Positions 44,304-52,814 are shown, counted from the first letter of the stretch. The stretch: DNA of 64,000 nt from Pseudolactococcus insecticola (GCF_011170065.1 NZ_BLLH01000005.1:1-64000), one strand, 5' to 3'. Made by a program: numbers and translations. The notes: a model not told the origin generated them from the sequence alone.

Positions 44304-44331
44304 ATTATACCAAATTTGGCGAGAAAATCAA
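44304..44331 (-). promoter_or_regulatory. Promoter of the flavodoxin gene
   Basis: Minus strand: TTGATT, 16 bases, TATAAT with TGG before it. Confidence 0.75.
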
Positions 44332-44348
44332 GTAATGCGCTCTTTTTT

Positions 44349-44357
44349 TGATATAAT
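44349..44357 (+). promoter_or_regulatory. Extended -10 promoter of the discoidin-domain gene
   Basis: TGATATAAT preceded by a T run; the ATG at 44365 follows seven bases later with no ribosome binding site. Confidence 0.65.
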
Positions 44358-44364
44358 AATGAGT

Positions 44365-45798
44365 ATGAGAAGAACTGAGAAATATGTTGTTGCATTTAGA
44401 ACACATGTCTGGTCTGAGGCGATTGAAAAAATATTTGAAAGTTTGGTCGAAACGATTGATCAAACGCACTGGGAGATTGTCATCTTGGCCGATGAGACGA
44501 AAGCGCGGCTCAAGACACCTGAAAATTTTGAAAAGGTCTCACATACGTCTGACCTGTCGCTTTTTGGCCTGCCAGACATTCCTCGTGGTCAGTCGCTTTG
44601 GCGTAATGGCGACTATGCCATGCAACCTCTGCAGCACGCGATTGTGGCGCCTGTCTATATCATCCTAGAAAATGATACGCTGGTTCGAGGACCAGAGATT
44701 TTTTCACAAATCACGCACTTTTTTGACCAAGGTGGGCAGGTCGTAACGAGTAAGTTTTATCCCGTAAAAAAAAATCACTGGAATGCACGGACTGCGCAAG
44801 GTGATGTGCTAAGTCAGCCTTATGCGCAGGCGCATGTCTGGCTTTGGGGTGCAACGCAGCAAATAGCCGATTTGCTTTTGTCAGAGCGTAAGGACATGCT
44901 TGAACGTTCTGACGGCTCTGATCATCAGTGGCCGGTAGATGAGATCTTTTTAGGTAGCATGATTCTAAAGCACGACCTCAAAATGCTTGATATTAATACC
45001 CTTGAAACGGTTGATACCAGTCGTCTGGACTATCGTCCGGCATATTCGTTGCTTGATCCAGCAATCTGGCAGGGCAATCAGCTGGTGCATCCTGCAGTCA
45101 CACAGGCAAGCATTTTTAGCAAATACGCCGCTGAGTTTGGCTGGTTTTTAAAGGCAGATAGCTGGCAGTTTGGCTATGGCACGCAGGTTTTTCGCAGTAT
45201 GATGCTGAGTCATCTGGACAACAGTAATGCAAGTGTCTATAATGCGATCATCAGAAATATTTACGTGGATCATCTGGATGCGATGGCCTTTTCTGAGCTT
45301 GCTAGGCAGCATGGGTTGACCTATGACGGTCAGTTGGATCCGAAAAATCTCGCTCTTCATAAGCCTGCTTTGTCAAGCACGTCATTTAGTTATAAAGATG
45401 ACAATTTCAGCTTTGCTGAAGCGGCAGTCGATGGCAATCTTGACGTTGATAAATATCGTTTTGGTGGCTTTGCGAGTCGTTGGGAAGAAAAGCCGTGGTG
45501 GCAGGTCGATCTACTTGAGATGACTGATATTTCTGAGATAAAACTTTATCATCGCGAAGGCTTTTTTGAGCGCACGGTGAATCTTGGGATTGCTATCTCG
45601 TCAGACGGTGACAGCTTTGTGACAATTGCTGAGCTGCATGATATTGACTTTGAAAAAATCCCCACCCGACGCAATCAATCAGGCTATGCTTTTGTCAAGT
45701 CTGTCGCCATTGGTCCCGTCAGAACACGCTTTGTTAGACTGACGAATCTGGCTGATGAAGTGGTGATTTTTAATCTCAATCAAGTCGAGATTTTTTAA
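44365..45798 (+). CDS. Glycosyltransferase-like protein with C-terminal F5/8 type C (discoidin) domain
   Basis: This protein of about 477 residues has no signal peptide. The N-terminal 300 residues look like a GT-A-type domain (WEIVILADE, YIILENDTLVRGPEIFSQI with an END in place of DxD, and PVDEIFLGSMI). The C-terminal 140 residues are a discoidin domain (NLALHKPALSSTSF ... AAVDGN ... GFASRWEEKPWWQVDL ... IKLYHREGFFERT). Such domains usually bind carbohydrate. The pairing suggests a cytoplasmic enzyme that glycosylates a cell-surface polymer or protein. I favour ATG 44365 because the -10 box places transcription start there; ATG 44359 or an upstream start at 44335 would fall inside the promoter. 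Confidence 0.75.
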   Translation: MRRTEKYVVAFRTHVWSEAIEKIFESLVETIDQTHWEIVILADETKARLKTPENFEKVSHTSDLSLFGLPDIPRGQSLWRNGDYAMQPLQHAIVAPVYIILENDTLVRGPEIFSQITHFFDQGGQVVTSKFYPVKKNHWNARTAQGDVLSQPYAQAHVWLWGATQQIADLLLSERKDMLERSDGSDHQWPVDEIFLGSMILKHDLKMLDINTLETVDTSRLDYRPAYSLLDPAIWQGNQLVHPAVTQASIFSKYAAEFGWFLKADSWQFGYGTQVFRSMMLSHLDNSNASVYNAIIRNIYVDHLDAMAFSELARQHGLTYDGQLDPKNLALHKPALSSTSFSYKDDNFSFAEAAVDGNLDVDKYRFGGFASRWEEKPWWQVDLLEMTDISEIKLYHREGFFERTVNLGIAISSDGDSFVTIAELHDIDFEKIPTRRNQSGYAFVKSVAIGPVRTRFVRLTNLADEVVIFNLNQVEIF

Positions 45799-45810
45799 GC
45801 AACAAAAATA

Positions 45811-45819
45811 TGTTAGAAT
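45811..45819 (+). promoter_or_regulatory. Extended -10 promoter of map
   Basis: TGTTAGAAT, 30 bases before the map ATG. Confidence 0.55.
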
Positions 45820-45849
45820 AGAGCTAAGTAAAAATAGAATCGAGAAATC

Positions 45850-46704
45850 ATGATTACATTAAAATCACCCCGTGAAATTGAGATGATGCAAGACGCATCA
45901 GATGTGCTTGCGGGTATTCATATCGGGCTGCGCGACATTATCAAACCGGGTATTGACATGTGGGAAATCGAGCGTTATGTACGTCAGGTTTGTAAGGAAA
46001 AAAATGCCATTCCTTTGCAGATTGGTGTTGACGAGGGAAATGTTGATCCTTATCCTTATGCGACTTGTTGCTGCCTCAATGATGAAGTGGCGCACAGTTT
46101 TCCGCGCAAGGGTCACATTCTCAAAAAAGGTGATCTGATCAAGGTTGACATGGTGATTGGCACGGGTGGTGGCATTGATATGTCAAAAGCCAACTTTGAC
46201 GACGGTATGGCGATGAAGGCGATTGCTGATAGCTTTACTGGTGGCGTTGCAGATTCTTGCTGGGCTTATGCTGTGGGTGAGGTTTCTGACGAGGTCAAGC
46301 AGCTCATGGACGTGACCAAAGAATCCCTCTACCGCGGTATTGCACAAGCACAAGTTGGCAATCGAATCGGTGACATTGGCGCAGCCATCCAGGAATATGC
46401 CGAAAGTTTTGGCTATGGCGTGGTGCGTGATTTGGTAGGGCACGGTGTTGGTCCGACCATGCACGAGGATCCGCTTGTGCCGCATTATGGCACAAAAGGC
46501 AAAGGATTGCGCTTGCGAGAAGGCATGGTGCTTACAATTGAGCCTATGATTAACACGGGTGATTGGGAGATTGACCATCCGAGCAATGAACGAGGCTATA
46601 CGACGCTTGACGGCAGTCTGTCTTGTCAATATGAGCACCAATTTGTCATCACAAAAGACGGTCCTGTGATTTTGACAAGTCAGGGCGAAGAGGGCACTTA
46701 TTAA
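45850..46704 (+). CDS. map: Methionine aminopeptidase, type I
   Basis: This 284-residue enzyme has the pita-bread fold signatures: LNDEVAHSFPRKG, KVDMVIGTGG, DLVGHGVGPTMHEDPLVPHYG and TIEPMINTG, carrying the five metal ligands. It removes the initiator methionine from new proteins. As in streptococci it carries an insertion around the second metal Asp region (GGIDMSKANFDDGMAMKAI), making it longer than E. coli Map (264). yihY follows after six bases. Confidence 0.95.
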   Translation: MITLKSPREIEMMQDASDVLAGIHIGLRDIIKPGIDMWEIERYVRQVCKEKNAIPLQIGVDEGNVDPYPYATCCCLNDEVAHSFPRKGHILKKGDLIKVDMVIGTGGGIDMSKANFDDGMAMKAIADSFTGGVADSCWAYAVGEVSDEVKQLMDVTKESLYRGIAQAQVGNRIGDIGAAIQEYAESFGYGVVRDLVGHGVGPTMHEDPLVPHYGTKGKGLRLREGMVLTIEPMINTGDWEIDHPSNERGYTTLDGSLSCQYEHQFVITKDGPVILTSQGEEGTY

Positions 46705-46710
46705 GCGCCT

Positions 46711-47619
46711 ATGAAGACCCTATTTGCAAAGCTCACTTCGTCTAAGCGGCTCAATTATTTTATGACCTTTTATAAATCTGCTGAGATGAACTTGTCGAGC
46801 ATTGCAGTGGCTTACTATCTTTTGCTGTCACTTTTTCCGTTGCTCATGATTATGGCAAATGTCTTGCCGTTCTTGCATTTAGATACGTCGGTGATTTTAG
46901 ACTTTTTAGAAAATAATCTGCCTGAACAGCTTTATGAAACGGTAGCTGGGATTGTTGAGAGTATTTTAGCAAAGCCGAGTACGGGCTTGCTTTCCATCTC
47001 CGTTCTGACGGGATTTTGGACATTTTCTAAGGCAATGACGAGCCTGCAGATGGCTATGAATAAGGCTTATGAGGTCAGTCATCACAGAGATTTTTTCGTC
47101 AGTCAATTTTTTTCAGTGATTGCTAGTTTTGCCATTTTACTGTTTTTGTTTGTGGCTGTTTTGTTATCAACATTTGGGCAAACCGTACTTGATAGGATTT
47201 ACAAGCACGTCAAGTTTGACTCGCATTTGTACGCCACCTTGCACAATATGACGGTGCCAGCCATTGCGATTACGGTATTTTGTGCCCTTGCATTGCTGTA
47301 TTTTATCATGCCAAATGTCAAAATCCAAAATATCAAATATGTCTTACCTGGGACAGCATTTTCAACCTTTGTTCTGGTGTTTTTGACTAATATTTTAGGA
47401 AAATACATCGGCCGTACGACAGAAAGCCTGCAAGATTTTAAGATTGTCGGTAGTTTGGTGATTTTTGCGCTCATGGTCTGGTTTATTTTTATCGCAAAAG
47501 TCCTGATTTTCGGCGCTATTCTAAACGCCGTCTATCTCAAACGCTCGCTAGGTGACATTAAAACACGACGTGGCGAAATTGTCGCAATCATCAAAAATGT
47601 GAATAAAAAAGCCAATTAA
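46711..47619 (+). CDS. YihY/BrkB family inner membrane protein
   Basis: This 302-residue protein has six predicted membrane helices. It shows the YihY signature at the N-terminus (SSIAVAYYLLLSLFPLLMIM) and GFWTFSKAMTSLQMAMNKAYEV, with FKIVGSLVIFALMVWFIFIAKVLIFGAILNA at the end. Although once called ribonuclease BN, the family is a membrane transporter-like one of unknown substrate. It is in one unit with map. Confidence 0.9.
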   Translation: MKTLFAKLTSSKRLNYFMTFYKSAEMNLSSIAVAYYLLLSLFPLLMIMANVLPFLHLDTSVILDFLENNLPEQLYETVAGIVESILAKPSTGLLSISVLTGFWTFSKAMTSLQMAMNKAYEVSHHRDFFVSQFFSVIASFAILLFLFVAVLLSTFGQTVLDRIYKHVKFDSHLYATLHNMTVPAIAITVFCALALLYFIMPNVKIQNIKYVLPGTAFSTFVLVFLTNILGKYIGRTTESLQDFKIVGSLVIFALMVWFIFIAKVLIFGAILNAVYLKRSLGDIKTRRGEIVAIIKNVNKKAN

Positions 47620-47652
47620 TGCTGCTCATAATCAGCATTAACTGGCTTTTTT
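47605..47652. terminator. Bidirectional terminator between yihY and gtrA
   Basis: AGCCAATTAATGCTG pairs with CAGCATTAACTGGCT with one A-C mismatch, with A and T tracts outside. The yihY stop lies within it. Confidence 0.9.
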
Positions 47653-48084
47653 CGTAAAAACAAATAACTTCGCAAAGACATAGTTTAAGATGATAATCAG
47701 CACCTGTGAGACTAGCGTTACGATCAAGTTAATCTGACTTTTGTTAATCTGGAACAATTGTCCTAAAATCTCAGGATATTTGTCCACAAAACAAAAAGAT
47801 AAACCAACATCAAGCGCAAATGTTGCAAGGCGTGCTAGCAAAAATTTGACAAAACGTTTGAGACGATCCTGGTTTTCCTGTGGAAAAACCCAGACATCGT
47901 TTGCGACAAAGGCAAACAATATCGCGACAACATTTGCAATCACAGCAGACAGGCTGCCATTTTCAAAGATTGCAAAGACAATCAAACGCACCAGCAGATA
48001 AATAAGCGTGGTCGTAGCGCCAACAATCAGATAGCGCAGAATTTCTTTTTGTACTTTTTTCAGCTGAAATCGTGTATGTTTCAT
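47638..48084 (-). CDS. GtrA family membrane protein
   Basis: This 148-residue protein has four helices, begins FLRYLIVGATTTLIYLLVR-like (EILRYLIVGATTTLIYLL) and has the central FVANDVWVFPQ motif of GtrA proteins. These are thought to flip polyprenyl-linked sugars or assist surface glycosylation. It is a single minus-strand gene. Confidence 0.9.
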   Translation of the reverse strand: MKHTRFQLKKVQKEILRYLIVGATTTLIYLLVRLIVFAIFENGSLSAVIANVVAILFAFVANDVWVFPQENQDRLKRFVKFLLARLATFALDVGLSFCFVDKYPEILGQLFQINKSQINLIVTLVSQVLIIILNYVFAKLFVFTKKAS

Positions 48085-48154
48085 AAAATCAGTATACCAA
48101 AAACGGCAGATTTATGATATACTAATCTTTGTCTGATGCCATTTTGGCGCAGAT

Positions 48155-48213
48155 CCTCAAGACTTACTCACCTTTGCTTGAGCATATTACACTCGCAAAA
48201 TGCGATAAAGGAG
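48155..48213 (+). ncRNA. preQ1-II riboswitch (COG4708 type)
   Basis: CTCAAG (48156-48161) pairs with CTTGAG (48177-48182). The conserved GCATATTACAC follows, then the small stem TCGCAAAATGCGA and AAAGGAG, the ribosome binding site (48207-48213). This is the established preQ1-II layout of Streptococcaceae, in which ligand binding traps the ribosome binding site and turns off translation of the transporter gene queT. Confidence 0.93.
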
Positions 48214-48222
48214 CTTTTTTTT

Positions 48223-48735
48223 ATGTCTAACAAAATCACGATTACTGACATCGTAAAGATTGCCATTGTGGCGGCGCTATATGTTGCTGTGACAATGGCA
48301 CCAGGGCTTAACGCCATTTCAAGTGGTGCGATTCAGTTTCGTCTATCAGAAATGTTCAACTTTTTGGCTTTTTATAACAAACGTTATATCATAGCTGTTA
48401 CAATCGGTTGTATGATTTCAAACCTTTTAACCTACGGCATCGTTGATGTTTTCGTAGGCGGTTTGTCTACATTGTTATTTGTCACGCTAGGTGTGCTATT
48501 ATTTGATCGTTTCAAGGGCAAATACCTGATTCCAGGCGTGTTAAATCTCGGATTTTTCTACTTTTCTATCTTCTTTGCAGTTTCAATGTTCACCATTGCA
48601 GCAGAGTTGAAAATCATGTATGACACGCCATTTTTCATCACATGGCTGACAACGGGACTAGGAGAGTTTGTCTCACTGATTATCGGTAGTATTATTATTG
48701 ACCGACTGTCAAAACTGGTCGACTTTGTTAAGTAA
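48223..48735 (+). CDS. queT: Queuosine precursor transporter QueT
   Basis: This 170-residue membrane protein of the QueT/COG4708 family begins MSNKITITDIVKIAIVAALYVAVTMAPGLNAIS. It contains FRLSEMFNFLAFYNKRYI and NLLTYGIVDVFVGGLSTLLF. It is the substrate-binding (S) component of an ECF transporter importing queuosine precursors. I chose ATG 48223, nine bases after the riboswitch-embedded AAAGGAG; an upstream in-frame start at 48136 would lie before the riboswitch. Confidence 0.94.
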   Translation: MSNKITITDIVKIAIVAALYVAVTMAPGLNAISSGAIQFRLSEMFNFLAFYNKRYIIAVTIGCMISNLLTYGIVDVFVGGLSTLLFVTLGVLLFDRFKGKYLIPGVLNLGFFYFSIFFAVSMFTIAAELKIMYDTPFFITWLTTGLGEFVSLIIGSIIIDRLSKLVDFVK

Positions 48736-48756
48736 AATAGAGTAAACTCGAATCTC

Positions 48757-48790
48757 AAAATCTGGACTTACCAGATTTTTTTGTTATAAT
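48757..48790 (+). promoter_or_regulatory. queT terminator fused to the extended -10 promoter of the glutathione peroxidase gene
   Basis: AAAATCTGG-ACTTA-CCAGATTTT with a T run passing directly into TGTTATAAT (48782-48790). The next ATG is six bases later. Confidence 0.8.
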
Positions 48791-48796
48791 AAAGCC

Positions 48797-49270
48797 ATGA
48801 CACTATATGACTACGAAGTAACAACTAACAAGGGCGATTTGATCTCGCTTGCTGACTATAAAGACCAGGTGCTGCTCATCGTAAATACGGCGACGGGCTG
48901 TGGTTTTACGCCGCAATACAAAGGACTGCAGGACCTGTATGACACCTATCAGGCGCAGGGCTTTACCATTCTCGATTTTCCATCAAATCAATTTGGCGGT
49001 CAAGCACCGGGTACGGCTGAGGAGATTGCAGATTTCTGTGAGATGCGCTATCATACCACTTTTCCGCAGTTTGCTAAGGTCGATGTCAATGGTGAAAACG
49101 CCTTGCCATTGTATGATTTTTTGAAATCAGAGCAACACGGTACCCTGACCAACGACATCAAGTGGAATTTCACAAAATTTCTGGTTGACCGAGATGGGAA
49201 TGTCGTGAAACGCTATGGCTCAGCTAAAAAGCCAGAAAGTATCGCAGCAGATTTAAAAAAATTACTTTAA
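48797..49270 (+). CDS. Glutathione peroxidase family protein (thioredoxin fold)
   Basis: This 157-residue protein has the GPx motif VNTATGCGFTPQYKGLQDLY with catalytic Cys, LDFPSNQFGGQAPG (the Gln), and IKWNFTKFLVDRDG (the Trp and Asn). Bacterial homologues usually use thioredoxin rather than glutathione to reduce peroxides. No ribosome binding site precedes the ATG, and a TATAAT box ends six bases upstream, so the mRNA is probably leaderless. Confidence 0.93.
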   Translation: MTLYDYEVTTNKGDLISLADYKDQVLLIVNTATGCGFTPQYKGLQDLYDTYQAQGFTILDFPSNQFGGQAPGTAEEIADFCEMRYHTTFPQFAKVDVNGENALPLYDFLKSEQHGTLTNDIKWNFTKFLVDRDGNVVKRYGSAKKPESIAADLKKLL

Positions 49271-49300
49271 ACGTCTGAAAAGGCGTTTTTATGTTATAAT
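49269..49300 (+). promoter_or_regulatory. Terminator of the peroxidase gene fused to an extended -10 promoter
   Basis: AAACGTC-TGAAAA-GGCGTTT, then TTTTA and TGTTATAAT (49292-49300). Confidence 0.7.
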
Positions 49301-49349
49301 AGAATTAAGAAAACGCTTACATACATTTGAAAACAAAGGAGAATCTCAA

Positions 49350-49544
49350 ATGAACAAAGAACAAATGATCTACAAACTCAAGCAGCTTGGTCATAATCAG
49401 GCAAAAATAGCTGAAATTTTCATCGGAAATCAAGAATTTCACCGTGCAGAAATTGCTCAGACTAAGCATATCATGTACGAAAATTTTGCGGAATTATTGG
49501 AACACTGGCTAGAAGAATCTGAAATCAGCACAGAAAATGCGTGA
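49350..49544 (+). CDS. Small helical protein of unknown function
   Basis: This 64-residue protein (MNKEQMIYKLKQLGHNQAKIAEIF ... HIMYENFAELLEHWLEESEI) is predicted helical. Its first 25 residues have a helix-turn-helix-like rhythm (Q-A-K-I-A-E). The ribosome binding site is AAAGGAG, eight bases before the ATG, and the gene has its own promoter and terminator. It is a real, well-expressed-looking gene. I do not know its function. Confidence 0.8.
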   Translation: MNKEQMIYKLKQLGHNQAKIAEIFIGNQEFHRAEIAQTKHIMYENFAELLEHWLEESEISTENA

Positions 49545-49551
49545 AGACAAT

Positions 49552-49581
49552 AAAAAATAGACTTTTAAAAGTCTATTTTTT
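49552..49581. terminator. Bidirectional terminator after the 64-residue protein gene
   Basis: AAAAAATAGACTT and AAGTCTATTTTTT surround a short loop (TTAA). Confidence 0.85.
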
Positions 49582-49598
49582 AATTAGTCTATTTTGTC

Positions 49599-50210
49599 TT
49601 ACTGCGGACGTTGAATATCAAACAAGTCTCCAAGTTCAGCATAGGTATTACCTGCGAGGCGGGCAATTGGTTTAAGCTCTTCTGGTTTGACGTAAAATTT
49701 CGTTTCGTCAAAGACGTTGTCCGCAAAGGCGAAGTTTGTGACTTCAAGGATCATCAGATTGCTCACGATATAGCCGTTAGATTCGACTGGTACATGTTTA
49801 AAGAGTTTCGCCTCAAACTTGATAGGTGCATTTGTGATGCTTGGCACCTTGACCGTTTTTGAAGGCTCAGTTGCGATGTCAAATGTCTGCGTTTCGCTCA
49901 TTTGGCTTGGTAGGCTTGCTGCCGTCATGTTCATCTGCTCGACATTGTCAGGATTGACAAAATGAATCACAGCTTCGCCATTGTCCAAGATGTTTGCGAC
50001 AGAATCTTTTTGCCCCATCATGGAAATGCTGACAAGAGGCGGATTACTTGAGACGACGTTGAAAAAGCTAAAGGGTGCAGCATTTACGGTGCCATCAGCT
50101 GACTGGGTTGTCACCCAAGCGATAGGACGCGGAATGACACTGCCAGAGAGCAGCTTATAGGCGAGATAAGGATTGACGCGGTTGAGTTCAGCGGTAGTAA
50201 AACTTTTCAT
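49599..50210 (-). CDS. Flavin reductase family protein (FMN-binding)
   Basis: This 203-residue protein has the split-barrel flavin-binding pattern: YKLLSGSVIPRPIAWVTTQSADGTVNAAPFSFFNVVSSNPPLVSIS, and later YIVSNLMILEV. Family members reduce or bind FMN. It lies downstream of the ring-cleaving dioxygenase-like gene with a terminator-like hairpin between them. The likely theme is handling of quinones or aromatic electrophiles, and this is inferred from context. Confidence 0.9.
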   Translation of the reverse strand: MKSFTTAELNRVNPYLAYKLLSGSVIPRPIAWVTTQSADGTVNAAPFSFFNVVSSNPPLVSISMMGQKDSVANILDNGEAVIHFVNPDNVEQMNMTAASLPSQMSETQTFDIATEPSKTVKVPSITNAPIKFEAKLFKHVPVESNGYIVSNLMILEVTNFAFADNVFDETKFYVKPEELKPIARLAGNTYAELGDLFDIQRPQ

Positions 50211-50227
50211 GAATACCTTCTTCCTAA

Positions 50228-50264
50228 AAAAACGCCGTCAGATCAGATAGACAGACGACGTTTA
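50228..50264 (-). terminator. Hairpin between the dioxygenase and flavin reductase genes
   Basis: Minus strand: AAACGTCGTC pairs with GACGGCGTTT, followed by a T run. It should reduce transcription into the flavin reductase gene. Confidence 0.75.
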
Positions 50265-50269
50265 AAAAA

Positions 50270-51424
50270 TTATTCAGCTGTTTTGTTGACAGGATTGTGT
50301 TCCAAGATGCGTGAGATTGTCCAAAGATCGTTATCATCACGTTTATCATGGGCATCTGACGTATCAAGTGGGCGAAGACGTGCAGCAGTTGCTGCTTTGA
50401 CAGCTTCATCACCAGGGAAGAGATGTGGTGGCAAGCTAAGATCAAGACCAGCTTCGTCTTTTGTTTCATCAATCCAGAAACCACTTGTAATCAAAGCTTC
50501 TTCATAAGAATCGACTTTGCCAGCACCAGATTTTGCCATGTCAAGTGCGCCTACTCCCGGTGTGTCTGTCGCAAGTTCAAACAAAACGCCTTGTGCGACT
50601 TGGAAATATTCGCTTGAAAAGTAGAAACGGTCTACTAAACCTGAGTCAGGGAAACGGAAAGATTTGATGCGATCAATCCAATAACGCAAGCTATCAGGAT
50701 CTTTCACACGAAGTGCCAAATGGTGAATGTTACCAAAACCTTGCCAAGCAACGCCTTCGTTTGGATCATCTTGAATAATCAATGTTGCACCGTTGCCACC
50801 TTCAGCAAGTTCATATTGGTGGAAGGCACCGTCATCACCCGTGCGACGGAAGCCAAGGACTTTTTGCAAAACGAGGTCAATGTGTTCAAAGTTTGAGATT
50901 TTAACAAAAACTGGGCCAAGACCTACAATACCATGTTCGTCAGGGACATTTGATAATTGCCAAGGTTTACCAGCAGCAACACCGACATTGTTTTGGTCAG
51001 AGATGATTTGATATTGTTGCCCGTCGAAATCTTCAAACTCGAAGAATTTTTTACCAAAGCGTTCTGCGACTTCACCATGGATGACTTCGGCGCGGTCAAA
51101 ACGATCAAGCCAGTAAGTCAGTGATTCGTCAGACGGTACGCGAAATGATGCGCGGTCGATATTGTTAGTACCTTTAGTGCCTTTAGGAATACCTGGGAAG
51201 TCAAAGAACGTCATGTCAGTACCCGCATTACCATCTTCGTCTGTAAAGTAAAGGTGGTAAGTTTCATAGTCATCTTGGTTGACTGTGAGTTTTGCAAGAC
51301 GCAAGCCTAGGATATTTGTGAAAAAGTCATAGATATGTTGCGCGCTTGAGCTGATTGCTGTAACGTGGTGAATTCCGCCAAGTTCAAAGCCTTCTTTAAT
51401 GTCAAAAGTTGTTTCATTAGCCAT
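50270..51424 (-). CDS. Ring-cleaving dioxygenase/glyoxalase family protein (MhqA/MhqO-like)
   Basis: This 384-residue protein has two VOC modules: GGIHHVTAISSSAQHIYDFFTNILG at the start and NIHHLALRVKDPDSLRYWIDRI in the second half. Its ending is typical of MhqA/MhqO proteins (LDLSLPPHLFPGDEAVKAA). In B. subtilis these give resistance to hydroquinones and related electrophiles. I chose ATG 51424 (MANETTFDIKEGF), behind AAGGAG; an upstream in-frame start at 51460 is less likely. A GTTTAC-N4-GTAAAC palindrome lies 45 bases upstream. Confidence 0.9.
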   Translation of the reverse strand: MANETTFDIKEGFELGGIHHVTAISSSAQHIYDFFTNILGLRLAKLTVNQDDYETYHLYFTDEDGNAGTDMTFFDFPGIPKGTKGTNNIDRASFRVPSDESLTYWLDRFDRAEVIHGEVAERFGKKFFEFEDFDGQQYQIISDQNNVGVAAGKPWQLSNVPDEHGIVGLGPVFVKISNFEHIDLVLQKVLGFRRTGDDGAFHQYELAEGGNGATLIIQDDPNEGVAWQGFGNIHHLALRVKDPDSLRYWIDRIKSFRFPDSGLVDRFYFSSEYFQVAQGVLFELATDTPGVGALDMAKSGAGKVDSYEEALITSGFWIDETKDEAGLDLSLPPHLFPGDEAVKAATAARLRPLDTSDAHDKRDDNDLWTISRILEHNPVNKTAE

Positions 51425-51469
51425 TTTTAATCTCCTTGTAAAGTGAGTAGTTGTCATCATTTTTCCTTC

Positions 51470-51485
51470 GTTTACGTTTGTAAAC
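51470..51485. promoter_or_regulatory. Palindromic operator GTTTACGTTTGTAAAC upstream of the dioxygenase operon
   Basis: Six-base arms identical to those of the element ahead of rpsN (15086-15101), with a different four-base centre. A shared repressor is likely. Confidence 0.55.
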
Positions 51486-51555
51486 TTTTGTTATGAGTTC
51501 ATGATATAACATTTTGGAAAATAGTGCAAGGATTTTGACTCAACGTCTAAAATTC

Positions 51556-51583
51556 TTGTGATTTAGATAAAAAGGCGTATAAT
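51556..51583 (+). promoter_or_regulatory. Promoter of cfa
   Basis: TTGTGA (51556-51561), 16 bases, TATAAT (51578-51583). A second TATAAT (51613-51618) sits immediately before the ATG and could act alone. Confidence 0.65.
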
Positions 51584-51623
51584 AAACTTAGATATCTACT
51601 ATAGATAGGAGCTATAATAAGAA

Positions 51624-52814
51624 ATGGTATTTGATAAATTTGCTTACAAGAAAATATTTAACAAAATGTTTTCAAAACCTGTCACGATTACTTTTTGGGA
51701 TGGTGATACAGTCACATATGGTGAGGGTGCGCCTGTCGCCACAATCAAGTTTAATGAAATGATTCCCATGACAAGCATGATGAAAAATCCGACATTGACG
51801 TTGGGTGAAGCTTATATGGACGGCATCGTCGACATTGACGGCAGTTTGCAGGAAGTAATCGTCTCAGCTTACCAGTCAAAAGATAGCTTTTTTAACGGCT
51901 CAAAATTTGCCAAGTTTGTGCCCAAGCAAAAACATACAAAAGAAGCGTCGCAAGAAGATGTGCAAAGTCACTATGATATTGGTAATGATTTTTATGAAAA
52001 ATGGCTTGACCCGACGATGACTTACTCGTGCGCCTACTTTAAGACGGAAGATGATACATTAGAAGAAGCGCAGTACAACAAAGTACGTCATATCTTAAAT
52101 AAATTGCACGCGAAACGTGGCGAGTCTCTGCTTGATATCGGCTGTGGCTGGGGAACATTGATCATCACAGCGGCAAAAGAGTATGGCCTCAAATCGCGTG
52201 GCGTGACACTCTCTCAAGAACAATATGACTTTGTTAGTAAGCGTATCGTTGAAGAAGGTCTTGAAAATCAAGTTGAAGTTTATCTGCGTGATTATAGGGA
52301 CGTGACGCAAACTTATGACCACATTACGAGCGTTGGGATGTTTGAACACGTAGGTAAGGAAAACTTGTCTGAGTATTTTCAAAATGTCTCAGATCGGCTA
52401 AATCCGAACGGTACGGCGCTGATTCATGGCATCACGGGTCAACATATCGGGGCTGGTGTGGATCCGTGGATTAATAAATATATCTTCCCAGGCGGGTATA
52501 TTCCGCATTTGGCTGAGCTTGTTGAGATTGTTATGGATCTGCCTTTGCAGTTTGATGATATTGAGCCGCTACGCCGTCACTATCAAAAAACGCTTGAAAT
52601 CTGGACAGATAACTTTCATGCGGTCAAAGCTGATGTCATTGACTCAATGGGTGAGCGTTTTTACCGCATGTGGGACATGTACTTGCAGGCCTGTGCCGCA
52701 AGTTTTGAATCAGGTAATATTGACGTCATCCAATTTTTGATGAGTAAAGGACCATCAATGCATGATATGCCTATGACGCGTGCTTATATCTATGAAGCAG
52801 ATAACGCCAAATAA
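51624..52814 (+). CDS. cfa: Cyclopropane-fatty-acyl-phospholipid synthase
   Basis: This 396-residue methyltransferase has an N-terminal lipid-handling domain, [26 protein letters not shown] and the SAM motif [16 protein letters not shown]. It continues with [19 protein letters not shown] and [11 protein letters not shown]. It methylenates cis double bonds in membrane lipids using SAM, aiding acid and cold tolerance. AGGAG is 12 bases before the ATG, which is long, and a TATAAT lies in that spacer. Confidence 0.96.
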   Translation: MVFDKFAYKKIFNKMFSKPVTITFWDGDTVTYGEGAPVATIKFNEMIPMTSMMKNPTLTLGEAYMDGIVDIDGSLQEVIVSAYQSKDSFFNGSKFAKFVPKQKHTKEASQEDVQSHYDIGNDFYEKWLDPTMTYSCAYFKTEDDTLEEAQYNKVRHILNKLHAKRGESLLDIGCGWGTLIITAAKEYGLKSRGVTLSQEQYDFVSKRIVEEGLENQVEVYLRDYRDVTQTYDHITSVGMFEHVGKENLSEYFQNVSDRLNPNGTALIHGITGQHIGAGVDPWINKYIFPGGYIPHLAELVEIVMDLPLQFDDIEPLRRHYQKTLEIWTDNFHAVKADVIDSMGERFYRMWDMYLQACAASFESGNIDVIQFLMSKGPSMHDMPMTRAYIYEADNAK

